Under the pieces are notes generated by a model. It was given only the letters and a program-made list of their open reading frames with translations, made no database searches and was not told where the DNA came from. A program made the translations under genes and the position numbers. From the NCBI RefSeq assembly GCF_025149915.1, contig NZ_CP102278.1:1472001-1536000 (forward strand): a DNA stretch of 64,000 nucleotides. Direction: 5' to 3'. The DNA is from Coprococcus eutactus (GTDB lineage Bacteria; Bacillota; Clostridia; Lachnospirales; Lachnospiraceae). The stretch's first letter is position 1. Each line of letters opens with the position of its first letter. Below are positions 28,724-39,012 of the stretch, piece after piece.

Positions 28724-30832
28724 ATGATAAAAGTATTAGACCAGAATACGATAAACAAGATAGCGGCCGGTGAGGTTATTGAGAAGCCAAGCTCGGTCAT
28801 AAAGGAGCTTGTGGAAAATTCCATAGACTCAGGCGCCACAGCAATAACTGTTGAGGTAAAGGGCAGTGGACTCTCATTTCTCAGAGTCACAGACAACGGT
28901 TCCGGAATAAAGAAGGACGAGGTGAAGCTTGCATTTCTGAGACACGCCACAAGTAAGCTTGTGACTGTTGAGGATCTATTAAGTATCTCGTCGCTGGGCT
29001 TTAGAGGTGAGGCTCTTGCCAGTATTGCGTCGGTTGCACAGGTTGAGATGATAACAAAGACTGCTGACGATGTGACGGGACTCAGATACCAGATACACGG
29101 TGGCAGGGAGATATCTAGCGAGGAGATAGGCGCTCCAGGTGGAACAACCATCATTGTCAGAAATCTTTTCTACAATACACCGGCGAGAAAGAAGTTCATG
29201 AAGACTGATCTGACGGAGATAAGCTATATATACGACCTTATGTGTCGTATATGCATGTCTCATCCTAAAATTTCATTTAAGTTCATCTCAAATGGAACTG
29301 ACAAGCTGTTTACATCCGGAAATGGAAAACTGCGGGATATAATCTACCATATCTATGGAAGAGACATCACCTCAAATCTTCTTGAGATAAATGCGGAGAA
29401 TGACTATATGAAGATCTCCGGATATATAGCAAGGCCTTGTATATCAAGGGGAAACAGATCGTTTGAAGGCTACTATGTAAATCACAGATATATAAAGAGT
29501 GCGGTGCTCACAAAGGCGATCGAGGATGCATTCAGGACATTTGTCATGATACACAAGTTTCCATTTACAGAGATCAATTTCCAGGTGAGACCTGATCTTT
29601 TAGATGTAAATGTCCATCCTACCAAGATGGAGCTGAAATTTGCAAACAGCCAGGATATCTACAGCTTCACCTACAATGCCATAAGGGAAACGCTTTTGTT
29701 TAAGGAGCTTATACCTGATGTGGCACCAGGCAAGGATTCAAAACCTGAGACATATAAGCAGAGAAATGTTGGAGATGCGCCAGAGGCGTTTGAGAATAAG
29801 AGACGTGAGGCACTTGTTGGTCCTGTGGCACAGGCAAAGGCAGCCCCGACACATATGGTGACAGACAATAGCCTGGTGAAGTCGGAGAACGCACCTGTAC
29901 TAGATCAGCGACAGATGAAACCGGAGAGAGCGTCAACTTCAGAGAGCCAAGCAAGACCAGAGGGGACATCTACAGCGCTACAGCAGCCGTTAAAGCCAGA
30001 TAATATACCTGCTCCGGTAAGACCTATTATAGATGTCATAGATGAGACAAAAGATACAAATACATCTGCGGAAAAAAAGTCTGACAACAATACATATGAA
30101 CAACCGCAAAAATCCGGATATTCATATAGTGGCAGGCATCAGGAGATTCCAGGCAGTAAAGTTGCGGAGAGTAAAGCATCCTATATGGCCGTGGATGACA
30201 GGAAGTATGTCCAGCAGAATATGTTCCAGGAGAAGTTCCTGACCAAGGAAGCCCGTGCAAAACATAGACTTATAGGACAGCTATTCAAGACATACTGGCT
30301 CATAGAGTATGACGGAAAGTTCTTCATCATGGATCAGCATGCTGCCCATGAGAAGGTAAAGTATGAGGAACTCATGGAGAATTATAAGAACAAGAAGATA
30401 TATTCACAGTATCTTATGCCTCCTGCGGTGGTGACTCTCAGTGCTACAGAGATAGAGTTTCTTCATGAGAACATGGAAACGTTTGAGGCCCTTGGATATC
30501 AGATAGAAAACTTTGGTGGCAGGGAATTCAAGCTTAACGCTGTCCCTGACAACCTGTTCGGGCTTGACGGCAGAGAACTGTTTATAGACTTTATCGCAGA
30601 TGCGAGCAGCAGTGCGAAAAAAGTTACCATAGATGTGTTTATACATAAGCTGTCAACTATGGCGTGCAAGGCTGCGATAAAGGGTAATACGGAAATAAGC
30701 TTCAAGGAAGCTGATGCACTGATCGACCAGCTCTTAAAGCTTGAAAATCCGTACACCTGCCCTCATGGACGTCCGACGGTCATATCCATGACTGAGGCGG
30801 AGATAGAGAAAAAGTTCAAGCGTATAGTGTAG
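28724..30832 (+). CDS. mutL: DNA mismatch repair protein MutL
   Basis: The 702-residue partner of MutS. The N-terminal GHKL ATPase has ENSIDSGA, DNGSGI and GFRGEALASI. A long polar, Pro/Glu/Thr-rich linker (about 335-500) leads to the C-terminal dimerisation domain, which has the endonuclease motif DQHAAHEKVKYE (D537 to E548), together with ACKAAIKGN and CPHGRPT. It is therefore of the nicking type found in bacteria without MutH. miaA begins nine bases after its stop. Confidence 0.96.
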   Translation: MIKVLDQNTINKIAAGEVIEKPSSVIKELVENSIDSGATAITVEVKGSGLSFLRVTDNGSGIKKDEVKLAFLRHATSKLVTVEDLLSISSLGFRGEALASIASVAQVEMITKTADDVTGLRYQIHGGREISSEEIGAPGGTTIIVRNLFYNTPARKKFMKTDLTEISYIYDLMCRICMSHPKISFKFISNGTDKLFTSGNGKLRDIIYHIYGRDITSNLLEINAENDYMKISGYIARPCISRGNRSFEGYYVNHRYIKSAVLTKAIEDAFRTFVMIHKFPFTEINFQVRPDLLDVNVHPTKMELKFANSQDIYSFTYNAIRETLLFKELIPDVAPGKDSKPETYKQRNVGDAPEAFENKRREALVGPVAQAKAAPTHMVTDNSLVKSENAPVLDQRQMKPERASTSESQARPEGTSTALQQPLKPDNIPAPVRPIIDVIDETKDTNTSAEKKSDNNTYEQPQKSGYSYSGRHQEIPGSKVAESKASYMAVDDRKYVQQNMFQEKFLTKEARAKHRLIGQLFKTYWLIEYDGKFFIMDQHAAHEKVKYEELMENYKNKKIYSQYLMPPAVVTLSATEIEFLHENMETFEALGYQIENFGGREFKLNAVPDNLFGLDGRELFIDFIADASSSAKKVTIDVFIHKLSTMACKAAIKGNTEISFKEADALIDQLLKLENPYTCPHGRPTVISMTEAEIEKKFKRIV

Positions 30833-30841
30833 GAGATATGT

Positions 30842-31792
30842 ATGAATAACAGACCATTGATAATTCTAACCGGACCTACAGCTGTCGGCAAGACGGCGCT
30901 CTCGATAGGGCTGGCTAAGGCTGTGGATGGTGAGATCATTTCAGCCGATTCCATGCAGGTATACAGAAAAATGAATATAGGCACAGCCAAGATACAGCAA
31001 TCAGAGATGCAGGGGGTTAGGCATCATCTGATAGATATTCTTGATCCGGGAGAGGACTTCAATGTTGTGCTTTTCAAAAAATATGCACTTGAGGCCATGA
31101 AGGATATATACAGTCGAGGAAAGATACCAGTCGTAGTAGGCGGTACAGGATTTTATATCCAGGCACTTTTGTATGATATAAATTTTGAGGATAACGATAA
31201 TGATATGTCCTACCGCGAGGAACTGCAGACCCTTGCCGCTGAACATGGCAACTCATATATACATGATATGCTTGCGGGTGTGGATCCTGAGTCTGCGGAG
31301 AAGATACATGAAAATAATGTAAAGAGAGTGATCAGGGCGCTAGAATTTTACAAGAAGACCGGCACGAAGATATCTGAGCACAATGAGGCAGAGTCCCAGA
31401 AGGAATCGCCATATAATTTTGAATATTTTGTGTTAAATGATGACAGGCAAAAATTATATGATAGAATAGACAGACGGATTGACATCATGCTTGAAGATGG
31501 GCTTCTTGACGAAGTCAAATCCCTGGTGGATGAGGGATATAGCAGAGATCTTGTGTCCATGCAGGGACTCGGATACAAAGAGATGATCGATTATATCCAG
31601 GAACGATACACTTTAGATGAGGCTGTGTATACATTAAAGAGGGATACAAGACATTTTGCTAAGAGACAGGTCACCTGGTTTAAGAGGGAAAAACAGGTCA
31701 CCTGGGTAAACAAAAATGAATTTGACAGCGAGGCGGATATATTGTCGTTCATGATAGAAAGGCTTCGCGAAAAGGAGATTATACAGAGATGA
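30842..31792 (+). CDS. miaA: tRNA dimethylallyltransferase
   Basis: Transfers the dimethylallyl group to A37 of tRNAs that read UNN codons, giving the substrate of MiaB. The 316-residue protein has the P-loop GPTAVGKT (11-18), then ISADSMQVYRKMNIGTAK, and the VVGGTGFYIQALL stretch. The stop codon overlaps the ATG of the next gene as ATGA. The order miaB-mutS-mutL-miaA is common in Clostridia. Confidence 0.96.
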   Translation: MNNRPLIILTGPTAVGKTALSIGLAKAVDGEIISADSMQVYRKMNIGTAKIQQSEMQGVRHHLIDILDPGEDFNVVLFKKYALEAMKDIYSRGKIPVVVGGTGFYIQALLYDINFEDNDNDMSYREELQTLAAEHGNSYIHDMLAGVDPESAEKIHENNVKRVIRALEFYKKTGTKISEHNEAESQKESPYNFEYFVLNDDRQKLYDRIDRRIDIMLEDGLLDEVKSLVDEGYSRDLVSMQGLGYKEMIDYIQERYTLDEAVYTLKRDTRHFAKRQVTWFKREKQVTWVNKNEFDSEADILSFMIERLREKEIIQR

Positions 31793-33075
31793 AGGATATG
31801 CTGAAGGACTATTATAAGTCACTTAATGTAGATGAGAGAGTGTTTGAGTACTGTAACAGCGTGGAGGAGAAACTCAAAGACAGATTTGCGAAAATAGATG
31901 CTGTCAGCGAGATAAATCAGCTGAAGGTGCTCAAGGCAATGCAGGACAACAGGCTGTCAGAGGCTCACTTTGCCGGTTCATCAGGTTACGGATATACAGA
32001 CGATGGAAGAGATGCTCTTGAAAGGATATATGCAGATGTGTTTCACACTGAGGATGCACTGGTGAGAAGCCAGATAGTGTGCGGAACTCATGCGCTATGT
32101 ACGGCTATGTTTGGCAATCTCCGTCCAGGTGATGAGATACTTGCAATTGCCGGAAAACCATATGATACGTTGGACGAGATAATCGGTATCAGGGATTCAA
32201 GAGGTTCACTTGCGGAATATGGTGTGACATATGCCCAGGTCGATCTACTACCAGATGGAGAGTTTGATATTGATGGGATAAAGAAGGCGATAAACAACAG
32301 AACAAAGCTTGTAGAGATACAGAGATCCAAGGGATATGCGGTCAGAAAGACATTATCAGTCCAGCAGATAGGAGAGGCTATCAAGGCGGTAAAGAGCATA
32401 AATCCTGATATCATATGTATGGTAGACAACTGTTACGGTGAGTTTGTACAGGAGGTAGAACCATCGGATGTCGGTGCAGACCTTGTGGTCGGTTCCCTCA
32501 TCAAGAATCCGGGTGGCGGACTTGCCCCTATAGGTGGATATATCTGTGGAAAGAAGGAATATGTGGAGAATGCATCCTACAGACTGACTACTCCAGGTCT
32601 TGGCAAGGAAGTCGGAGCATCCCTTGGCAACACAAAGGCACTCACGCAAGGACTCTTCATGGCTCCAACAGTCACTGCAAGTGCGCTTAAGGGGGCCATA
32701 TTTGCGGCAAATGTATATGAGGGTCTAGGTTTTAAGTCAGTTCCAGACAGCACCGAGGAGAGATACGACATAATACAGGCAGTGGAACTGCAGACCCCGG
32801 AGCGTGTCGTTGCGTTCTGCGAGGGAATCCAGGCGGCTGCACCGGTTGACAGTTATGTTCGTCCTGAACCATGGGATATGCCTGGGTATGATTCACCGGT
32901 TATAATGGCGGCAGGAGCATTTGTCTCCGGATCATCTATAGAGCTTTCAGCCGATGCACCTATGCGTCCGCCTTATGCTGTATATTTTCAGGGAGGGCTT
33001 ACATATCCACATGCAAAGTACGGCATAATAATGTCATTACAGAAAATGGTAGAAAAAAAACTCATAGTATGGTAG
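31789..33075 (+). CDS. PLP-dependent enzyme of the methionine gamma-lyase-like / aluminium resistance (YnbB) family
   Basis: A fold-type I pyridoxal phosphate enzyme, 428 residues. The expected Schiff-base lysine is K239 in SLIKNPGGGLAPIGG, and VDNCYGEFV upstream holds the cofactor Asp. The family is often called aluminium resistance protein or methionine gamma-lyase family protein; the reaction in this organism is unknown. Its link to miaA is conserved in Firmicutes. The start overlaps the miaA stop by four bases. Confidence 0.88.
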   Translation: MKDMLKDYYKSLNVDERVFEYCNSVEEKLKDRFAKIDAVSEINQLKVLKAMQDNRLSEAHFAGSSGYGYTDDGRDALERIYADVFHTEDALVRSQIVCGTHALCTAMFGNLRPGDEILAIAGKPYDTLDEIIGIRDSRGSLAEYGVTYAQVDLLPDGEFDIDGIKKAINNRTKLVEIQRSKGYAVRKTLSVQQIGEAIKAVKSINPDIICMVDNCYGEFVQEVEPSDVGADLVVGSLIKNPGGGLAPIGGYICGKKEYVENASYRLTTPGLGKEVGASLGNTKALTQGLFMAPTVTASALKGAIFAANVYEGLGFKSVPDSTEERYDIIQAVELQTPERVVAFCEGIQAAAPVDSYVRPEPWDMPGYDSPVIMAAGAFVSGSSIELSADAPMRPPYAVYFQGGLTYPHAKYGIIMSLQKMVEKKLIVW

Positions 33076-33137
33076 ATTAATAAGTTGGTCGAAAGACCAT
33101 TGTTCCTGCGCGCTTGGAGAGGCGGAAGGAGGAACAT

Positions 33138-33932
33138 ATGAAAAACAGAACAAATAGTATCTTATCAGAAAAATTCACAGATCCATTGTCAGAGATGACA
33201 GAACAGCAGTCTGCCGGAGATCACATCATAATGAAAGAGATGTCCGAGACAGAGAGACCTTATGAGAAAAGCTACAAATACGGAGTTGAGGTCCTCTCTG
33301 ATGCGGAGCTTCTGGCAGTTATACTGCGGACTGGAAGCCAGAGGGCAAACGCCCTCACTACAGCGTACAGGATACTTGACGCCCACCCGATACACAAGGG
33401 GATAGTGGGACTTAATTATCTGACCACAGGAGATCTTGAGGACATTGAGGGTGTCGGCAAAGTTAAGGCGGTACAGATGAAATGTCTTGCAGAGATATCA
33501 AGAAGAATGGCCAGGGCTACGCTGAAACCATTTATGTCATTTCATTCTCCGCAAAGTATTGCGGACTATTTTATGGAGAATACGAGATATCTTGAAAAAG
33601 AGTATGTCTATCTGCTTATGTTTGATTCAAAACATAAATTGATCAAGGATGTGCGCATATCAGAGGGAACTGTCAACAGTTCTATGCTTTCACCACGGGA
33701 GGTGTTTGTGCAGGCTCTGAAATACGAAGCAGTATTCATAATACTTGTACACAATCATCCCTCCGGGGATCCTACACCGAGCGGCGAGGACATAGATATA
33801 ACATACAGGATATCAGATGCGGGAAGTATGATAGGGATTGATCTGTCAGATCATATAATATTAGGCAACAACTGCTATGTCAGTTTGGCTGAGCGAGGTA
33901 TATTCAATGAAACGAAGACGAAACAGGAATAG
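33138..33932 (+). CDS. radC: RadC-family JAMM-domain protein
   Basis: A 264-residue protein with an N-terminal helix-hairpin-helix part (DIEGVGKVKAVQMKCLAEI) and a C-terminal JAB/MPN metal site HNHPSGDPTPSGED (H205, H207, D218). The old name, DNA repair protein RadC, is not supported by function; the JAMM fold suggests a peptidase or an isopeptidase-like activity. ATG 33138 is chosen for AAGGAGG at 33126-33132. It commonly heads the mre cluster, as it does here. mreC starts inside its last codons. Confidence 0.9.
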   Translation: MKNRTNSILSEKFTDPLSEMTEQQSAGDHIIMKEMSETERPYEKSYKYGVEVLSDAELLAVILRTGSQRANALTTAYRILDAHPIHKGIVGLNYLTTGDLEDIEGVGKVKAVQMKCLAEISRRMARATLKPFMSFHSPQSIADYFMENTRYLEKEYVYLLMFDSKHKLIKDVRISEGTVNSSMLSPREVFVQALKYEAVFIILVHNHPSGDPTPSGEDIDITYRISDAGSMIGIDLSDHIILGNNCYVSLAERGIFNETKTKQE

Positions 33933-34773
33933 AAAAAGAATAGAGATATCGCCGAGGTATGTCCTTTTGGGACTTACGGTTTTTTGCGTTATCCTCATGG
34001 TGATCTCACTGTTTGCAGGGGGAGCATTTGCCCCTATCAGGGAAGTCTCCAACATGATAGTGCAGCCTATGCAGAAGGGAGTCAACACCATCGGACGCTG
34101 GGTTCAGAGTAAGACTGAGGCATTTGAGAATTATGACACACTTCTCAAGGAGAATGAAGAACTTAAGTCGCAGCTGGAACAGACACAGAAGCAGGTTGAG
34201 CAGTATCAGCAGAATTCATATGAGCTCGAGAGGCTTCAGGCGCTATATGAACTTGATTCTCAGTATGCGGATTATAATAAGACTGCTGCCAGAGTTATAT
34301 CAAAGGATACGAGCGGATGGTTCGATGTTTTTTATATAGATAAAGGAACTGACGATGGCATAAAGACCGGTTGTAATGTAATGTTTGGCAACGGACTATG
34401 CGGAATTGTCACGGATGCGGGCTCAGACTATGCGAAGATCCGATCGGTTATAGATGACACATCAAATGTGAACGGAATGATCCTGCCATCTGAGGCAATA
34501 TGTAATGTGGAGGGAAGTGTCAACAATTACGAGAACGGTTATCTCATTGCAGAGAATATTGAAAAGGAAGCCGATATAAGTGTAGGAGATCAGGTCGTTA
34601 CCTCGTATGTGTCCAGCAAATACCTGCCGGGGCTGAATATTGGATACATCTCAAAGATAGATGAGGACTCCAACAACCTGACAAAGACAGCCTATATAAC
34701 TCCGTCCTGTGATTTTTCAAAGATCCAGGAGGTTCTTGTTATACTTGAGACAAAAAAGAATGTCTCGGAATAG
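33907..34773 (+). CDS. mreC: Rod shape-determining protein MreC
   Basis: An envelope scaffold that links the elongasome to the cytoskeleton. The 288 residues comprise a basic N-terminus (KRRRNRNRKR), one membrane helix (about 16-38), a coiled coil (about 70-115, ENEELKSQLEQTQKQVEQYQ) and the periplasmic-type beta domain. I start it at ATG 33907, which overlaps radC by 26 bases; a longer frame from 33877 lies wholly within radC. mreB, the usual preceding gene, is missing here. Confidence 0.93.
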   Translation: MKRRRNRNRKRIEISPRYVLLGLTVFCVILMVISLFAGGAFAPIREVSNMIVQPMQKGVNTIGRWVQSKTEAFENYDTLLKENEELKSQLEQTQKQVEQYQQNSYELERLQALYELDSQYADYNKTAARVISKDTSGWFDVFYIDKGTDDGIKTGCNVMFGNGLCGIVTDAGSDYAKIRSVIDDTSNVNGMILPSEAICNVEGSVNNYENGYLIAENIEKEADISVGDQVVTSYVSSKYLPGLNIGYISKIDEDSNNLTKTAYITPSCDFSKIQEVLVILETKKNVSE

Positions 34774-34784
34774 GAGTAGCAGTT

Positions 34785-35294
34785 TTGAGAAGAGTAATAA
34801 CATTAGGGATTCTTATAATAGTATGTTTTGTGCTTCAGTCGGCACTCTTTCCTTATATTGAAGTTGCCGGGGCTACCCCCAATCTTCTGCTGATACTTAC
34901 TGTGTCCTTTGGACTTATGAGAGGCCGAAAGGAAGGAATGTTGGTTGGTTTTTTCTGCGGTTTTTTATATGATCTCTACTTTGGTTTTGCCATAGGACCT
35001 TTCATGATAATCTATATGCTGATAGGTTACTGCAACGGTTTCTTTCACAGACTTTACCTTGTGGAGGACGTACTTCTTCCGATCATCATCATAGTGTTTG
35101 ATGATTTTATATTTAATTTTATAACATTTATCATATTCTTTGTTATGAGAAACAGGCTCAGTTTTGGCCTGTACCTCAGGGAGATAATACTTCCAGATAT
35201 GATTTATACAGCGATATTGACTATGATAGTTTTCAAATTCTTCGTATTCGTCAACCGGAGACTGAAACGTGCTGAAAAAGGAAGTGAAACTTAG
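34785..35294 (+). CDS. mreD: Rod shape-determining protein MreD
   Basis: A small polytopic partner of MreC, 169 residues with about five membrane helices. The start RRVITLGILIIVCFVLQSAL and the charged loop MRGRKEGMLVGF after the second helix are typical. The start codon is TTG 34785, with AGGAG (34772-34776) 8 bases upstream. The stop shares its last base with the GTG start of the PBP gene. Confidence 0.92.
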   Translation: MRRVITLGILIIVCFVLQSALFPYIEVAGATPNLLLILTVSFGLMRGRKEGMLVGFFCGFLYDLYFGFAIGPFMIIYMLIGYCNGFFHRLYLVEDVLLPIIIIVFDDFIFNFITFIIFFVMRNRLSFGLYLREIILPDMIYTAILTMIVFKFFVFVNRRLKRAEKGSET

Positions 35295-38131
35295 TGATCA
35301 GAGATATATTGGAGATAATAAAAGAATTTATACTTGAAAAGTTAAAGAGCAGGATATTCTATGTTACGCTGATATTCCTGTGCCTTTTTGGTGTGCTGGT
35401 GTATAGGCTGTTTAATTTGCAGATAGTGAACGGTGAAAAGTACCAGACTAATTTTCAGTACAAGTCGTTAAAGACGGTATCTGTGAAAGCGACAAGAGGA
35501 AAAATATTTGACTGCAACGGCAACCTGCTTGCGTACAATGAGTCATCATACAATCTGAGCTTTACGAGCAATGCCGATCTTTCTGAAGCAGCGGCAGAAA
35601 AAGACATCACAGAAAATGAGCTGAGAAATGAAATTGTATACAAGACTATACTTATCCTCGAGCAAAATGGCGACAGCCTCTCTGTAAAGCTGCCGATATC
35701 CCTCGATGCTAATGGAAATATGAAATTCACGATAAGTGGAGCCCAGCTCAATACATTTTACATGAATGTATTTGGTGCATCCTCAGTCGATGACCTGACA
35801 GATAAGCAGAAAAATGCAACGGCGAGGGAAGTATTTGACTATATGAGAAGCGATGAGCTTTTCAACATATCAGACGAGTATTCAGATGCATATGTGCTAA
35901 AGATACTTGCCGTCCGTTATGAGGTGTGGCTCAACAGATATCAGCAGTATATGACTGTAGATATAGCAAACAACATAAGCCAGCAGAGCTATGCAGCGAT
36001 AACCGAGAATATGGATACCCTTCTCGGAATGGACGTGAGCATAGAGTCAAACCGAGTATACAATGACGCTATATATTTTTCTCATATAATCGGATATATA
36101 GGAAATATCTCAAACGAGGAGCTGGAAGAGTACAATGCCAAGCTTCCAGATAATCAGAAATACAGTACCAACGCCATGATTGGAAAGCTTGGTCTTGAGC
36201 AGTCGTACGAGGAACAGCTCCGTGGAACTGACGGCTCACAGAAGATGTATGTCGACAACATGGGAAAGGTGCTCGAGATCATAGACAAAACCGACACAGT
36301 TGCGGGCAATGATATATACCTCACACTCGACACAGATCTTCAAAAGTACTGCTATAACGCACTTGAGAAGGAGCTCTCGGCGATCATACTCACAAACCTT
36401 AAGAATGTGACATCATCTACAGAGAAGGATGACATCCCGATCACCGAAGTGTACTATGGGCTTTTTGATAATAACATTATAGATATGAAGCTGCTCAATG
36501 CCGCAAATGCCACAGACAACGAAAAGACTGTATACAACACATTTGTATCCAGCAGACAGTATACTTTGGACAATCTTGCAGATATTCTTAAGAATAGTCA
36601 CACAGAGTTATATAATCTGTCAGACCAGTACAAGGATTACATGGAGTTCATATGTGAGACGCTGAGTGACAACGGGGTTTATGACAGCAGTGCAATTGAT
36701 AAGGACAGCACAACATACAATGACTATATAAATGATAAGATATCACTCTATGAATATCTCAAGTATTGCATAAGTCAGGGTGCGATTAACATAGATGATA
36801 TAGAGACACACAGTGATTACTATGATACAGATGAGATATACGACGTGGTTGTTGACTATGTTCTCAAAGAATTTGAAGAAGATACCGATTTCGACAAACT
36901 CGTTTTCAAATATATGATATTATCAGGAGAAATAACAGGTTCTCAGGTTATATACCTTTTATACGACCAGGGAATCCTAAATAGTACAACAGATGAGGAT
37001 TACGATGCATTTGCGTCGGGTACAATGGGAAGCTTTGAATTTATATACAGAAAGATACAGAAGCTTGAACTCACTCCTGCAATGCTTGCATTAGACCCTT
37101 GTTCTGGTTCAATTGTTGTAACTGATACCGAGACGGGACAAGTTAGAGCTATGGCAATATATCCAAGCTATGACAATAATAAGCTGACAAATGTTATCGA
37201 TTCAGATTATTATGATAAGATAACTTCGGATAAGACAACGCCAATGTACAACAGAGCTACTATGCAGAGAACGGCGCCAGGTTCAACATACAAGATGCTC
37301 GTATCTGCTGCTGGCCTTGGAGAGGGAGTTATTGATGTTGGTTCTGTCATAACAGATTATGGAACCTTCACCAAGATCTCTCCTTCGCCAAAATGCTGGT
37401 TAACTGGAGGACATGGTGCCCTTGGACTGGCAGAGGCAATAGAGGTTTCCTGTAATGGATTCTTTTATGAGGTTGGTTACCGGCTTGCAACAGACAGCAA
37501 CGGCGTATATCAGGATGCACAGGGTATTGACAAGCTTCAGAAATACGCTACATTATTTGGCCTTAATAGAAAATCAGGTGTGGAGATAGAGGAGATAGAT
37601 CCTCATATTTCAGACTCTGATGCGGTACGTTCTGCAATTGGTCAGGGTACAAACAACTACACTCCGGTTCAGCTATCAAGATACGTTACAGCAATTGCAA
37701 ACGAGGGAAAATGTTATGATCTGACACTTGTAAATGAGATCAAGAATGTAGAGGGAAGGACAGTATATAAGAATGACAATGTTCCTGAAAGTACAATAGA
37801 TCTTACTGATAGTCAGTGGTCAGTGATAAAACAGGGTATGAGACTCATGGTAAGTGATCATACCAGCTCATATGCACTTATAAATCAGATAAATGTTGCG
37901 GTTGCCGGTAAGACTGGAACTGCAGAGGAGGACTTGACAAGACCTGATCATGCTCTGTTTGTGTCATTTGCTCCATATGAAAATCCTGAGGTCAGTGTTA
38001 CGTGTGTAATTCCACACGGATGCACATCCGGTAATGCCGAAGAACTTGCCGGCATGGTATATGCATATATGTATGATCCAGACAAACTGGATACAGTTGG
38101 AATAACAGGAAATAACCAAATTTCAGATTAA
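35294..38131 (+). CDS. Class B penicillin-binding protein 2 (elongasome transpeptidase) with a large insertion
   Basis: A D,D-transpeptidase that cross-links peptidoglycan with RodA. The 945 residues include one N-terminal membrane helix (about 20-40), the dimerisation domain, and the transpeptidase domain with STYK (S664), SCN (S719) and KTGT (K873). Between the end of the dimerisation domain (LDTDLQKYCYNALEKEL, near 345) and the start of the transpeptidase domain (near 600) lies about 245 residues of acidic, Tyr/Asp-rich sequence that usual PBP2 proteins (600-700 residues) lack. The start is GTG, overlapping mreD by one base. Confidence 0.92.
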   Translation: MIRDILEIIKEFILEKLKSRIFYVTLIFLCLFGVLVYRLFNLQIVNGEKYQTNFQYKSLKTVSVKATRGKIFDCNGNLLAYNESSYNLSFTSNADLSEAAAEKDITENELRNEIVYKTILILEQNGDSLSVKLPISLDANGNMKFTISGAQLNTFYMNVFGASSVDDLTDKQKNATAREVFDYMRSDELFNISDEYSDAYVLKILAVRYEVWLNRYQQYMTVDIANNISQQSYAAITENMDTLLGMDVSIESNRVYNDAIYFSHIIGYIGNISNEELEEYNAKLPDNQKYSTNAMIGKLGLEQSYEEQLRGTDGSQKMYVDNMGKVLEIIDKTDTVAGNDIYLTLDTDLQKYCYNALEKELSAIILTNLKNVTSSTEKDDIPITEVYYGLFDNNIIDMKLLNAANATDNEKTVYNTFVSSRQYTLDNLADILKNSHTELYNLSDQYKDYMEFICETLSDNGVYDSSAIDKDSTTYNDYINDKISLYEYLKYCISQGAINIDDIETHSDYYDTDEIYDVVVDYVLKEFEEDTDFDKLVFKYMILSGEITGSQVIYLLYDQGILNSTTDEDYDAFASGTMGSFEFIYRKIQKLELTPAMLALDPCSGSIVVTDTETGQVRAMAIYPSYDNNKLTNVIDSDYYDKITSDKTTPMYNRATMQRTAPGSTYKMLVSAAGLGEGVIDVGSVITDYGTFTKISPSPKCWLTGGHGALGLAEAIEVSCNGFFYEVGYRLATDSNGVYQDAQGIDKLQKYATLFGLNRKSGVEIEEIDPHISDSDAVRSAIGQGTNNYTPVQLSRYVTAIANEGKCYDLTLVNEIKNVEGRTVYKNDNVPESTIDLTDSQWSVIKQGMRLMVSDHTSSYALINQINVAVAGKTGTAEEDLTRPDHALFVSFAPYENPEVSVTCVIPHGCTSGNAEELAGMVYAYMYDPDKLDTVGITGNNQISD

Positions 38132-38199
38132 TCTGCCAAGGATATATCACAGATCACAGGACCTGTGTGTAAGAAGCTGTTTTGACAGGAGCGGATGAT

Positions 38200-38988
38200 A
38201 TGGAGGACAAGATAACAAGATTATCTATCAAAGCAGATAGATCCGGCATTGCTGTATATGTACCGGCTCATATGTCAATGGATGAAATCTGCAGCGAGTT
38301 GTACCGTAGATTCAGTCACAATGCATGTGCTTTTGAGAAAAAGGGCACAATTGCTGTCGCCTTCAGGGGCGACGCTCCGACGGAGGCTGAGTCGCACATG
38401 ATAATAGACTTTCTTAACGACCTGGATATGAATAATGTATCATTCAGGTACAAAAAAGAATCTGGAAGCACCAAAACGGATAATTATAATAAATATACAG
38501 AGACTTTTTGTGATAGTGCGATAAGGTCCGGATACGAAAATGTGACGCATGTGTCAAAATTTACAGAAAACAGTATAGATAATCACATCGGGAGTCAAAT
38601 GAATATGTTTCGTGGTACTGGTATTACAAATGATGACAGTATTTACAACAAAAAGTATGCCAGGAAAGACATACCGTATATATTCATAGGTGATATAGGA
38701 AGAAAGCAGACTCTGGAGATAAAGGGAAATGTCATTATACTTGGCAATGTGGCCAGGGAGGCAAAGGTCGTCTCTGGAAGAAACATAATAGTGATCGGCG
38801 GTCTGTATGGAACGGCGATAGCCGGGAAAAGCAACAAATATGACAGCTTCGTCCTTGCCATGTATATGGCACCGAAATTTCTGCAGATAGGAAATGCTAG
38901 ATCTGAGTTTCCAAATATAAGGAATTACTCAGATTCGTCTGTGGTCGCAGCAAATGATGGAACTTCGATAAGTATAACATACATATGA
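38200..38988 (+). CDS. minC: Septum site-determining protein MinC
   Basis: Inhibitor of FtsZ assembly, recruited by MinD. The 262-residue protein has a divergent N-terminal domain, a linker of about 60 polar residues, and a clear C-terminal beta-helix domain (KGNVIILGNVAREAKVVSG, NIIVIGGLYGTAIAG). ATG 38200 is supported by AGGAG at 38187-38191, 8 bases upstream; the frame is open from TTG 38182. It lies between PBP2 and minD. Confidence 0.9.
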   Translation: MEDKITRLSIKADRSGIAVYVPAHMSMDEICSELYRRFSHNACAFEKKGTIAVAFRGDAPTEAESHMIIDFLNDLDMNNVSFRYKKESGSTKTDNYNKYTETFCDSAIRSGYENVTHVSKFTENSIDNHIGSQMNMFRGTGITNDDSIYNKKYARKDIPYIFIGDIGRKQTLEIKGNVIILGNVAREAKVVSGRNIIVIGGLYGTAIAGKSNKYDSFVLAMYMAPKFLQIGNARSEFPNIRNYSDSSVVAANDGTSISITYI

Positions 38989-39012
38989 TAGTATTTTCAG
39001 GAGGATTGTATT

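Noticed and set aside
33086..33099. GGTC-GAAA-GACC hairpin before radC as a regulatory RNA
   Set aside because: It is a small five-pair hairpin with a GNRA loop and no T run. It may stabilise the RNA, but nothing marks it as a riboswitch.
33138..33932. RadC as a plasmid- or defence-island protein
   Set aside because: Its position directly before mreC-mreD is the conserved chromosomal context, with no mobile genes nearby.
38155..38167. CACAGG-A-CCTGTG palindrome before minC
   Set aside because: It is only 13 bases long, with no T run and no known operator match; chance is a sufficient explanation.
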